Below are positions 28,020 to 40,800 of a DNA stretch of 64,000 bases, in pieces. The stretch's first letter is position 1; every line of letters starts with the position of its first letter. The notes below the pieces were generated by a model. It was not told where the DNA came from, ran no database searches, and saw only the letters and a program-made list of their open reading frames with translations. Source of the DNA: Tubiluchus corallicola (taxonomy: Eukaryota; Priapulida; Priapulimorpha; Priapulimorphida; Tubiluchidae); contig JAQGDQ010000142.1 of assembly GCA_030141605.1 (NCBI GenBank), forward strand, positions 124,001-188,000, written 5' to 3'. The translations under genes and the position numbers were made by a program.

Positions 28020-31000
28020 GTTTATTTTATATTGTCTACACTTAAGAGGTTAAATACGTGCCAGTATATTATACTTCACAGAATATTATTGTGCTGAATG
28101 ATCGTTAATCATAGAGTCCCCCCACCCCATGCAGCAGTCATGCACTCCCATTTAAATAATGCAGTACTGCGTTATATATACACGTTCTATGTGTTCTGAG
28201 TTCATGTATTTAGCAATTAAATCTCGACAGACTAAGGACAAATCTTTGTGCAAAGAACACTAAATCTAGCAGAGCTTTATTAAAATTCAGCGTAGCCGTG
28301 TTTAACTGTCAGATTACAAAGGTATTTGCCTTGTACCTGGCAGAGGTAAAAACGGAGGCGTGAACTTCCTAGTTAGAGCAGTCTCAAGCCAGGGCCATGA
28401 AACCATGAATGAATAACAGTTGACATTTTGAGTTATGCTTAACTTTAAGCAGAAGTCAGTAAAATTTAAAATATGGTTTAGGTTTTTAGGTTGAAAATCC
28501 TCATAAAATGACACACACTATAACGCTGCCCTTATTTTTGTGACGAAAGACTCTTGATGCTCTGATCCTTGTGATTAAGATATTTAATCACTATTCAATA
28601 TGTACATTGAATGGGCACTGCAATTAGATGCAAACTATGTGAGCAACAATGTTATTTTAACAAAATTCGTGTAATTTCGTTACGAAGGTTGTGTAACGGG
28701 GAGGTAAGAGGCAAATAGCCAAAATATTTGCTTGGTGGTTACGTTCTAGAATTGTTTAACTCTGTGTTAACATTCAGCGGTTTGTTCTTTAAACCAGTGT
28801 TGTTGGTTTGCAAACGCTTGTACTGTTATACTTGTATGTACTAAACGTTATTGACAATTGAAATGTTGTTTCGACAGTTGACTGACGTTTATTAAGGATC
28901 CGCTTTAATAAAAGTTTGATTACCCGTTATTGATTGGTGCAGATTTTTGGTTATGTAATCTACAGGTAAAAATACATCCACCAGTGCCGCTGAAAATTGA
29001 AATGCGTGTTAGTAATCTTCATGTTTATCTTTGTTTTAAAACAATACATTGCAGACGTACTGCAATAGCAAATGAGTTTGACACGAGTATTAACTTCAAA
29101 GTATTGCTGAAACAATACAGAATCTATCGTGCTTTCTATATTAATTTTAGAGTCACACAGCCTGCAGGGGGGGGGGCGTGATCAGAGCAGCGACTCGATT
29201 AAATCATTGTTCGATTCAAGATCCTGCAAGAAAACAAGAGTTCCAAGTTTTCTTTTGAATGTCGATTTACGTCATCTTGGATCATATTAGATTCCACTTT
29301 GTCTTTCAGGATAGCTCCTATGTGTTTTGCGAGGTTGAGGTCCGTTGAATTTCCTAGCTGTTCCATCCATGGAAGAAATCAATCCCAGTTTTCGAGTTGT
29401 TGCTCCGATCATGCACTTAAGACTGCAAGCAGTGCCAGATGCTCGAGGCTTCCTTACTAAATATTGAAGGCGTGATAGATTCTCTGTACTGTTTCAGTAG
29501 TACTTTGATGTAGTAAGTTGTTCTGTACGGTTACTGGTTTTTTATTCCCCTAGCAAAAGGTCTTGTAACAGCATGTATGTCTAATTCGTGTGCTCATTAT
29601 TGTAACTTACGCAGGCTAAGTTGGTAACTCGCATTATAAATGAGAGAGAGTTAGGTTTTGACCGTCCTATTACGTGTTTAGTGAGTTATTCAAATACCTT
29701 GAATTCTTTGGGTATTTTTTTCAGCGTGAAAGAAGCTTCTCAAACAAATTCCTTCACTGACAACGTTACAAAGATGACTTGATTCAATAAGCATGAAATT
29801 AATTTTATAGCGCTGGCCAATTACACCCCTCGCCAAGTATTTCCTCGAAATCACATCATTGGTTGCTTGCTTGTTGTTGGTAAATTTGGTATTGATTTTT
29901 GGTATAGTATCAATCGAGATTTATTTATTTTTTGTTATTTTGAGCAGTAAGTTAGGGAATTCCCGTGTTTTTTGGTTTTGTGACTTTCCAATAGAAATGC
30001 AACACGTTTCTCGTGACCTCATCCTCGAAGATTTTCCACGAAAGGATTGCTTCGAATCTTGCATGCAATGTGGTTATTAATATGAATGTCGTCTAAGGTC
30101 TTCATGGCGTGGTTTAGATAATGGTATTCCAATGTACTTGCAACGTTTAAAAAAGTTTGAGAAATACAATATTTTGCTTTCAATACTCTGTAAAGCTAAT
30201 GCAAACCTTGTTTGTGTTAATTGGAGGCAGACGATGTAAATAATTCAACGTCTGTTATCTCAATTGGCTTGCATCAGACGAAGTAAAACTATTACATCAC
30301 ATTTTGTCTTGACAATGAATAAATTATAACGGCGAGAATAATTTATGTTTATAGGAAGAAATAAAAGTCAAAGATAATTTCTCATTAGGATTCGCAAAGC
30401 ATTGACTGACGTTTCTTCATTTTTCAACCTCACTGTCACATATGTCGCACGCACTACATATAAAAAAGCTACTTACATATTAATTTAAGTAGGCCTACAA
30501 CTAGCTGTTGTATGTACTAGGGAAACTTAGGGATGTCATTGTTCGATATTGTTTACCTTTCGCAACAGCTAAGTATTCTCGACGGCATTACTATTAAACT
30601 TCATAACTCTATTATATAAAAGTTTTAAACCTTAATGCTAGCAGTAGTCTGCAATGATATCTTTGCTGTTGGTTTTATAGTAACTCAGACCACGATACCG
30701 CTGTGCATAATATATAATGCGATATTGATGTAATATCGTAACAAACGTTATTAGTTAGCTGCTGTCCAGGTGTTTTGACGTTTTATTACAATAGATTTGC
30801 GTCATAGTAGTCGAAAATAGAAGATTTCGCCAGTAGTATATCACTCGTGGGGATACTAATGGTCTACTAAAGAAGCATTGGAAGATATGTCATCCAGGCG
30901 CAATTATATACCGGCTACCAGGTGCCTTGTTTATTGCTGTGACGTCAAAACGTTGTTTCGGTCATGACAAATTCATTTATTAATGGTTCTGTAACAGAAA

Positions 31001-33280
31001 AAAAATCTTAGAGTCAATTAAAAATTAAAGGCGCAGGGGTAGATATTGATAGCATTTTTGGGTGACAAAGTAACAAAGCTGCTTTTATAGTGAGTGGATG
31101 AATGAGCGAATAAAACACGAATAATAGCCTAAGTAAATAAGAAAACTAGCTTGGGCAAATAAATGAATAAATTAATGAATGAGTGAGCGAATATGCTGTT
31201 GACAGACAAACAAACAGACGAATGAGCAACAAACAGAGGCACAAAATTTGCTGCACCGATGTCGTCTTAGTTACTCACATATATAAATGTCCCCAATTTT
31301 GAAATCACATTCATACAAATCATTTTTGAAGCACACGATTTCTGATCTTTTCTTCTTTATTATAAATTCAAATCTGTCTTTTCATTTTAGTAGCAATCTG
31401 TTTTTGACATTCTCGATTTTGTTTCTTTGTTGTTTTCCTCTCTGCACAGATTTAGAACGTTTAAAATTCTGTCACTTAATTACATATAAAATATCTTTCT
31501 ATTTGGGGAAGTTTTCATTTGCTTCCATTTTTACAGTTGAGAGGCCATTGATTATTTGAGCTGTTAGTTTGAAATTCGTCGACCTATGTAACAGCGCTAT
31601 ACTGTAATTACTGCAACAGTCTTAGTAATGGCTTAATGGGCGATAGAAAGTTAAACAGTATCCTGGTAGGAAAACTGAAAACAAGTTAACAACTTTTGCA
31701 ATTTTGAGTGCGCATCACGCAAGAGTTGTCTTCAAATTGCTTTGATTAGATACGACATTGCCACAGATGTACACTGTTATTTCATATTAAATTGATTTGT
31801 TTCTGGGGAAATGTTAGTCACGGTTATGCTTTAAAGATAAATAATACGAGCGAACTGAGGCAATAATACCGTGAATTGTTATTAGTTTTGGAAATTAGCG
31901 GCGTTAACCGGTTACTAAATTGAATTCAAATTATTTTCTAACTGGTTGCATAAATGCTATGATGGCTAAGCCGCCTGCAACTAAATGTAGGCTAAGCGGT
32001 GAATTTCCAAGTTATTGTAAACAGTAACCGTCGTTTTTATAGCACTAGTTTTGATTTTATATACGCATTCTCTATGTATCTGTCGCCTATTCTGTTAGAT
32101 GCAAGTGTACCTTGCACTCTCCGCTAGCTAAAGGCATTCATTATTAGGTGGAGGGAGTACCTGGCCTTCGTTGTGATGGGGTAATGAGTTACATCCGGAA
32201 ACAACCCGTCTAATAACCGCCATTCTATGCTTTGTTGATTTATAACGACGTTAGTGCATTGCAGAGACGTGTCAACAAAGACTTGTCAGCAGTGGGAATG
32301 ACCACACTAATGACAAGATGATGATGAACTTTATCTATCTGGGAATACTGAAGTTACCATGCTTGTTCATTTTGGCGATGTCCCACACTTCATATTCCCT
32401 GTTATTGTATTGTGTAATATTGTAAAAAATTTATTTTAATTTTATTAATACTCAATTAAATAATCAATTTACAGATAGTGGTACAAACATATTACAATAC
32501 TGTACATTACAACACAATAAAATATTATATTAAAAATAAATAAGATTTTTGAGTATTGGGGAGACACAAAGAGAAAAACTGCTTACATGTGCCTTTTATA
32601 TTTGAGAAAATGATTAAGATCAACTGAGCACAGTCTTCTGCAGAACAATTTAAAATTTGCTGCTGTCACAAGCAGAGAACCACTCACAGTGTAAACAATC
32701 TGGTTTGGAAAAAATGGTCCAAACTGTTTTTTATTTGTTCTTTGTACAAAACGTTTTAACCCATGGTTACTTTGCGTACAATCAGATGATGCCTCACTAA
32801 AAAACTTTTCAGAACTGTATTTCTGAAACATTGTTGTACCGTACATTTCTATATTTCTTTTTTCGCGAAACTACAAAAATAGTTCACGAAATTTCCAGCA
32901 ATCCGAACTTGTCATTAATTATTACTTAAGGTAATGTTCTAGTAAAAGTGTATTCGAGGTTGCTCAGCTTAGTACTTAGTGTCTGGTTAAAGAGGATCTG
33001 TTCCATTAAGCATTAAGGAGCTATATCTTGGTTTATGTTTAATTATTAATGCGCTCTTTCTCGTAGAAAATAAGCATGGTTATCTGGTCTATGAATAATT
33101 GATTAATGGATCAGTGAAAATGTCTGGGCGCTTGTGCAGTCTCATTTCTTTCGCTGGTTTTACTAGGCACTGTTTTAATGGATTTTGATGAATTATGTAT
33201 AGTGTTTATTCTTAACACAACCTATTTTTAATATACGTTTGCAATTCTCAATGACGTAATATACTTTTTAAATCTTTTAA
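28020..33280. other. Non-coding stretch with a decayed tetranucleotide patch
   Basis: 31089-31231 is an imperfect GAAT/AAAT/GACA-type tetramer region (GAATGAGTGAGCGAATA and similar). G10-11 homopolymer at 29166-29176. No supported exon. Frames of 66-90 codons show no domain. Confidence 0.45.
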
Positions 33281-33301
33281 GGGGGTGGGGGTGGGGGTGG
33301 G
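33281..33301 (+). other. G-quadruplex motif
   Basis: GGGGGT three times followed by GGG gives four G-runs separated by single-T loops, the most stable class of predicted intramolecular G-quadruplex (general knowledge). It sits directly at the left edge of the 353-bp tandem duplication. Confidence 0.9.
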
Positions 33302-33994
33302 TTTAAATTAAATACTGAAAAAATAGGAAAATTCTGAAAAATTCGTAGCTTTGCGAGATTTGAATTCGGTGACTTCTTTGTACCAACAACCCCACAGAGA
33401 CATTGTTGAATTGTTGAACGTAGTCCTCGTTGTTAGCTGACGATGTACAGCCGAAACGGAGGAACTTGCTTGTAAGTGAGCATGCTGTACTACGACTCCG
33501 TGAGCGCATAATTAATTAACTAATTAATGTGAATTGGGAATTTTAGCTACCATATTAACATTTTTTTCAGTTCTCAGACGGTTCAGTGAATGTGGCGAAA
33601 ATTGACATTTATAAGTTAATTAATTTCGAAATTAAAGTGTTAAAGTGTTAAAGGGTTAAATTAAATACTGAGAAAAATAGGAAAATTCTGAAAAATTTGT
33701 AGATTTGCTAGATTTGAATTCGGTGACTTCTTTGTACCAACAACCCCACAGAGACATTGTTGAATTGTTGAACGTAGTCCTCGTTGTTAGCTGACGATGT
33801 ACAGCCGAAACGGAGGAACTTGCTTGTAAGTGAGCATGCTGTATTACGACTCCGTGAGCGCATAATTAATTAACTAATTAATGTGAATTGGGAATTTTAG
33901 CTACTATATTAACATTTTTTTCAGTTCTCAGACGGTTCAGTGAATGTGGCGAAAATTGACATTTTAAGTTAATTAATTTCGAAATTAAAGTGTT
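33302..33994 (+). repeat. Recent ~353-bp tandem duplication (two copies)
   Basis: Copy 1 is about 33302-33641 and copy 2 about 33655-33994, with a period of 353-354 bp. Long blocks such as GACTTCTTTGTACCAACAAC and CGATGTACAGCCGAAACGGA are identical, with only a few substitutions and indels. The linker is a short AAAGTGTTAAAGGG duplication of the unit's own end. Each copy contains ATTTGAATTCGG, whose complement resembles a degenerate tRNA B box, so the unit may include an old SINE (inference). Confidence 0.95.
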
Positions 33995-34767
33995 GCTAAT
34001 AGCCTCTACCTCCTTGTTATTAACTTGACGCAACCATTAATTACAATCTTGTTATCACGGTATCACCCAACCACCGATATTCTTTAATCCCTTTTACTCT
34101 TTCATCACTCACTTCTGTCTTTTGTTTTTCAGTCGGTTGAACTTCTAAGTACTGCAAGTCATCTGTGTCGTGCCGATTTGTACGTCACATGTGCATTTTG
34201 TCTTTCTTTTTCTATTGATTTTACTTTTCTTTCTTCGCCTCTTTGCTTCCAATTTTGTTCATTTTTTACTCAAATGTTGTTGAACGCCCCTAATCCACTT
34301 TCTTTTAGTTCGTTGATTGATTTAGTGTGACTCTTGCACCTGCGTCTGCTTAATAATTCACTATTAGGTAACAAGTAGATCCAAAAGGAGAACTTCTTAT
34401 AGCAGAGGGAAATCTTCTGCTTCAGAGATTGCCAGAATGGCTAGCACAGATCTCGTCACTTCGATATAGCTGTTCTCGATAAAACACATTGCAAGAGATG
34501 TATAGCAGCTTCCATATGGGGTCACTTTTCAGCGTCTTTTCATTATATTAATTGTTTCTATACGTGTTCTTCTCTTGATCTTGTAGAATTAAACTTGCCC
34601 TTTTACACGAAAATTACTTAGATCTGTGTACAATTATATACCAAGTTATGCCTGATGCTTTGTGCAAGGCTAATTACAGTACGATTGTGCTGTATTTATA
34701 TATATTTGTGAAAACTAATGAATCAATGTGCACTAAGTCAGTCTTTAAATGGGTTTTTGTTTTGCAG
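33995..34767. other. Sequence immediately upstream of exon A
   Basis: A pyrimidine-rich stretch (34090-34330, many CTTT and TTCT runs) precedes exon A. No TATA box plus initiator combination is convincing, so this reads as intron rather than promoter, although an in-frame ATG exists at 34648. Confidence 0.35.
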
Positions 34768-34894
34768 GTTATCCCACAGACGGAGCCACCCGAGTGCGAA
34801 GAAACAGAAGACAGCACAACAAAGATGCCCCCATTAACCCCCACCGACACAGAACGACAAGATTCATCTGATTCTGACGAACCCACTGACTTGA
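34768..34894 (+). CDS. PLEKHG5: PLEKHG5-like exon A: acidic, Thr/Pro/Ser-rich linker
   Basis: The acceptor is GTTTTTGTTTTGCAG with a good pyrimidine tract; the donor is TTGA|GTGAGA. The exon starts in phase 0 and ends with one base (a), which joins gc of the next exon to make Ser. It encodes about 42 residues beginning VIPQTEPPECEETED and rich in Asp, Glu, Ser, Thr and Pro, probably disordered. The frame is also open upstream to an ATG at 34648, so an alternative first exon starting there (40 extra residues, MPDALCKANYS...) cannot be excluded, but the strong acceptor argues for splicing. The segment has no counterpart I can recall in the vertebrate protein just before the ARNVS block, so its membership rests on phase, spacing and composition. 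Confidence 0.62.
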
Positions 34895-37800
34895 GTGAGA
34901 ACTATTCCTCATTTCCTTAAAAGATAAAGATAAAAATAAAACCAGAGAAAAGGCAGAGTAAGCAGTAGAGACACAGATAGCGACAGATAGAGACAGAGAC
35001 AGAGCTAGAGATAAAGAGAGACAGCCAGAGATAAATATAATAAACGGAGATTAAGTATGAGCAAATGACAAACAAGATAAAAGGTAAAGACAAGTGCAAA
35101 GGTAAAGAACGAACGTAAAGATGAAGATGAGGATGAGGGTGAGAGTGGGGGTGAGGATGAAGAGAGGGTAATGACGAGGATGAAGATGAGGATGAAGATG
35201 AGGATAAGGATGAGGGTGAGGGTGAGGTTGAGGATAAGGATGAGGGTGGGTTGAGGATGAGGATGAAGAAGAGGATGAGGAAGAGAATGAGGATAAGAAG
35301 GATAAGGATAAAGTTAAAGATCAAGACAAGCATCATGCACGTACTTTTCTAACTGTTATTTGATCGTAAAGTGAGTTTACTTCTTATGTAAGTAATTAAT
35401 TGTCGCGGAGATTAATTAATGACGCTTTATTTACGTTTACAATTTTATAAACTGCTGTGTCATTTGCCTATTATAGTACAGGCTTGGATTATTTCATGTT
35501 TTTGTGTATTTCTAAGTTGTAATTACCTCAATATGTAAACCAGATACTGCGATATTGTACATCAAAGTAAAGCTAATTAGCATCTTTAACCTAAGCATAC
35601 ATACCTATAGCTTAGCTCATTTATTATTAATTACTAATTTTTAGGCTGTTTAAAAACTTAAAAACATTAAGAGGAAGCGTACTATAGGCATAATTGATAA
35701 AAAACTGCTGAACTTCAAAGTTAAAGTAACTGTTATTCGCTAATTGTACCCAAATCGCATGTTTTATTTAAAGGCGTTTGTAGTCTACATATTAGAGTAA
35801 CTTTACCGCTAAAGAGAGGTTTTATGGAGTCGTTTGCACTATTCAGATGTTAATAAGAACCCAGTTATTCGCCTAAAGCGGGCGTAAAAATGTCTTTGTG
35901 AAAATACGAACAACTACATGAAAACGTACAGCATACAAAGTTTGGTAAATCTACTTCCTGTTAATAAGGGTTCCCTCAGCGGTTTCTTATAGACTATTGC
36001 ATTTTGCTCGAGGTAATGAAGAACGGGTGTACTAACGAATAAAACAAAAGAGTGTCCCTGCGTTTTATGCCGTAGAGCAAGACTTAAAAACAACTAAAGT
36101 AATGATCACTTGCCCTGTTAAGTGAAGATAAATCTTTATGATTGCTTTTTTAAATTTCATTCTTTGGATTATCCATATAAAATCAAAGTAAAATACACAA
36201 TGAAATACATACGTTAAAAGTTCCTAATGCAATATTTATACTTTTGGTTTAAGATTTCATCTTAGTTATAGACACGTTGGATCATTTTTAAAAGTTGCTC
36301 TTAACCCTTTACATGACCAGTTTAAGTGTGTCATGTTCCACATGTTAAACATTACCTTTTACGGTTTTAGGTGTAAAATTACCACTTGATAATCTTCAAC
36401 ACCATATAAGTTATTTTCGTTTTATCGTTCACGTATGTACTATTATTGTTAACTATTAGATAAACAAGTTTCCAGTTATTAAATTTTTCAATTTTTATTC
36501 AGGGTGGAGAAAGTTTAATATTTGATTGATGACTGACATATTGACTGCATGTTTAAATAGTTTTTATAATCAAATGTATAAAATCGAGTGTGCATTTACA
36601 ATGTAGTTTGTCTTCTTTAACTAACTGGTGGTCTGACAGAACGAGAAAGGGTAAAATACATTGACATTTGGGCGCAGAATATCTGTAACCATGTTTAGCA
36701 AAACCTGCGGGCACTTCGCGGAATTAAATTGCAGTCTTATACAGTGTAATAGAGGTTGAATAACCTTACCAAATTTATAATAATTCATTTCGGGAATGTA
36801 ATATAACAGGACTCAGACACTGCTGAAGTTAAGTTTACTTACAATGGAAGATTACCGAGGTCTTTGATAATTGAGTTGAAAATAATTTATGAGCTTAGAG
36901 ATTGAACTATTGAAGTTATTTTAACCCAAGGTTTACAATTATTTTACGTTGACTGAATAGCTACTGCATGTATTTTTATTGTGGTTATGTCGACGTAAAT
37001 TAACTACAGACATTTTATTGATTTTTATTTCGTGCAATTTCACAGGGTTGACAGACTGGTTTAACTAGTGGCTGTTGGATCGTGGCTTGTTGAGCTAATA
37101 TTTGGCGAAACTCTATAAGCTATTTTTAGGAGGGTTTCTTTACATATTTAACGGGCGTCGCCTTCACCTTAAAAAGTGGAGAGGAATATGCCATCCTCAC
37201 TTTTGTAGGATCTATTAAATGGTGGTCTTGATAGCAGTAGATGATAGCAGCAAAATTTAATATGACGTGACGGTCAGGTTGGTGGTTTACATGCTGGCGG
37301 TAATGCTGATGGTGATGTGATGGCAAGGACTTGATGCGAGCTCTTGATGATGAAGACGATAGTGAAGATAGTGGTAGTGTTAGAACTGAAAGCCGTGACG
37401 ATAATTTAGTGCGAGATTGTAGTTATGATGTGAAGGTGATAGTGATGTGTTGGCAGCGTAATGACAAGGAAATTATTGTGATGATCATCATGGTAATGAT
37501 GATCACAACAATGATGATAATAATAACGAACACGACGGTCGATCACAACAATGACAGTGATGATGATGATTACGATGATGATAACATTGCTCATGTTGAA
37601 GCGATTACATCCATACCAGTTGACGACATTAATTACAATGGATGACTACAATAACGTTGACGTTATTCCTTATTTTATTGTTTTTGGCGGCAGTTGATAA
37701 TAGTCTACTCTAGACTCTAGTGTACATGAATCAAATAAATGAATATTATGGCGATGGGGATGAATTTAAGAAAGCCGCTGAAGCACTTGACGATGGCGAC

Positions 37801-40800
37801 GACTGAAGATCAATGAGTTAATGAACGATCTTGTTGTTGTTGTAGGCAATGATGCTGCCAGCAAGGAAACTACTGTGGCAAGGAACGTGTCTTCAGTATC
37901 AACGAAATCAATGCCACTTCCCACTACGAACGAGGATGGACTGTCTGATGTCGATACAGTGGATAATTTGCCTGTCATTAGACGACACAGGCATCAGTAT
38001 AGCATGGACGAGTCCATTTTACACAGGTATTTTCAACATTGTTTTTATTTATTATGTAATGATTAATTTAAATGAATCAGTACAATCATTTAGAGCGTCT
38101 AACAACGTACTGTCTCGATCTTTAGAAGTCATAAGTTAACTCTTTAGCTTTTGTCGAAGCCTTATTTTTTTGTTTTTGAAGCAATTCAACAGCTGTTACA
38201 ATAGCGATGTTAGATTAAATATTTTTTTCCAAGTACGAATGCATTCATTTTTAATTACAATTCTTAGTTTCTGTGTTACTTTTCATTTTTGCAATTTTCG
38301 TCAATATGCCTGTGTGTTTTGTAACGAGTAAATTTTTTCGAGGCTTATAGATAGAAGCACTAGCCTGTCATTACTTGAATTACACTAAAATATGGATCGT
38401 GGAGAGAGTTTCATTTTGTAGATGGAACCCAGCGAGTTTTTTCTCGTTATTTGTATTTCGATCATTGTGCTTCGAGGCCATTATATGTTTGCCGTCTTTT
38501 GTCAGCTGCTTGCTGTAAGACTCCCTTGAACTGATTCTCTTTTTGCATTGCTTACATTTGCATAAAGAATGCATACTGCTCCCTTTTTGGCTCTTTATGC
38601 AGTGTATCAATTTTAGCTGTTTGTTGTTATTTTTAAAAAAGCGTGACCTTACTTTGCACCGAAATAGAAAATTGACACACTTTTAGTACTGGGCATGCTT
38701 TCAGTTTTTCGAGGAAAATAAATTGATAACACGTTTGTAATTTATGGAGAAAATCTATTTCAAAAAATGGACCCCTTCTAAAACGCTTAGAATAAAGAGG
38801 TCAGCTTCGGAGAGGAGATAATAGAGTGGACACGGTGTATGGTTGTTTACTTAGTGGCCGAAGTTACACAATCACTTCTGACAATTTTACTAAGACATAG
38901 CATTATACGTGTTAGCCATTAGGCTTGATTATGCAGTTCAGTCTATAAGCTATACTTGTAATGAAAATACTCACTCGTTTACTTGCTTACTTACTTGCTT
39001 GCATGCTTACTTCCTTACTCATTTGCTTATACAATAACTAATTTACCCCACTCTGGTTATTGTATACTGTGCAATAATATTGTTAGATTTTTGACCTTGA
39101 ATGTTTTTCGATTTATAGGTTTCAAAACTAAGTTTCTTGCTTAGTATAAAATTGTATGGTTTATAAAACTAGATAAACAAGCAAAATTATAGCCGAGCAA
39201 TTCGTGTTTGCTTCTGGCAATTATCATCAAAATTTTTAAAAATTTAAGTCATCTAAGTTCAAGCAAGTCAAACATTACAGCCCCATTCATTTTACAATTT
39301 TACAACCAGTCATTTTGAACTTTGAGAATATAAATTTTAAGAAAATTCGTTTCCATGTATAATTATATTCCTACGTTTAATAGTTTTATTTTTCCATTCT
39401 TCAATGTGGTGGCGCAATTTAATAATCCTTTATTATACAGACGTGCTGATCCAGTACGTTTCTGAATGGTAGATGGCGCCACAGGGTCGAAATTATGCTC
39501 GATATACAATATACATGGTGGTAGGCTTGTGGTTAGAAACTCCTGGATTTAAGCTAGTAGTTTTTGTCGCTGGGTGGCGGTAGAGTGTCCGTGGCCACCC
39601 AGTGTGCCTCAAAACAGGGCGTAAAAGTTTCTGAACCAAATTTCGCAGAGGAAATAAAAATATACTGTTTTTTTAATGTTGACTTTATCATGTAAAATTC
39701 TACATAGTTCATTGGAAATTAAGTATTGATAACCATGTTGTGACCATTTTAAAAATTAGTGTTATTCGACATGATAATTAGGCTGCCTCTGTCAGTTGTA
39801 ACTTAATCTGGATTAAGTGTCACATAAAAATGAGAAAAATGAGAATGATCTTTTTTGCCATATTAACTTGTAATTCAATAAAATTACGTAACAAATTTTG
39901 CCGTGTTCCCTAGATGTCCATTAGGGCTTATTGTTTTTTGTTGTGAGAAAAATTGGAATGCTTAATTAAGATAGACGCTACCAATTGGACAATGCCGTTA
40001 ATTCGTGAAATTATGCAGTTTATTTTTAAGACTTGCGTTAAAAGCTTCTAGAATAGGTTTTTAGATGCCCGGTCACACCCCGTATATTGATGGTCAATGT
40101 GTCTTTTTTGTGAGACATGTGAAATTGCTTTCACTTAATTAGTACTAGGCGCCTGAAATAAATTCACTGGACTGGGGAATAAGGTGTAGAACCGAGCATT
40201 ACAGGATTAACCTCATACGTCTTGAACTTATGTTTTTCCGATAAAGAATACTATTGTAGCTTATACTGCGTGGCAATTGAAAAATTTATCTACGGGTAAG
40301 AATGCACAAATTATTAAATAGTTTAATTCAGATGGGAATTAATAGGCTGAAAGTGTGTCAAATCTGACCTAGGCTCAATGAAAGCATGACTTTTCTGGCC
40401 CACATTCTCCTAATACGAACCTACATTTGTACTGCAGTTAATTCTTGTTGTGTAAAGTTAGGATCACAGAACTTTACATAAATCACGTGACCTGGGCCAA
40501 AGCTGCTGTCTAATGAAACAAGTTAAACACCCCCACTGTTTTCCTAGTGGATTATTTGCGCAAAATGAATGAATGCCTTGCGATTTGCGACCAATTTGCA
40601 ACATTTTCGCTTTTGATGAGTTTTTGACTAAGTAGATTAGTGATTGGGGTAGTGACCTCGCATTATTATCAAAGTGTTGATTAAGTCTGGTATAGCACGT
40701 GTACATAAATCATTTTGTAAGTCTATTTATGACGGAAACTGGAAGATATAATATTGATGGATGCGCTTGAGAGATGAGATCGCTTACTGGCTTTGCAATA

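Larger units (their letters stand above)
34895..37845 (+). other. Intron between exons A and B (2.95 kb)
   Basis: Begins GTGAGA and ends TGTTGTAG. Holds the polypurine tract at 34918-35333 and the GAT-rich tract at 37280-37600. The remainder is unremarkable AT-rich DNA with no exon seen. Confidence 0.6.

Noticed and set aside
34917-35336. 139-codon minus frame rich in Ser, Leu and Ile
   Set aside because: Reverse translation of the polypurine tract; no domain.
37331-37645. 104-codon Asp/Met/Ile-rich + frame
   Set aside because: Mostly GAT/GAC simple repeat; the first part looks acidic and exon-like but has no supported splice border that fits the phases of exons A and B.
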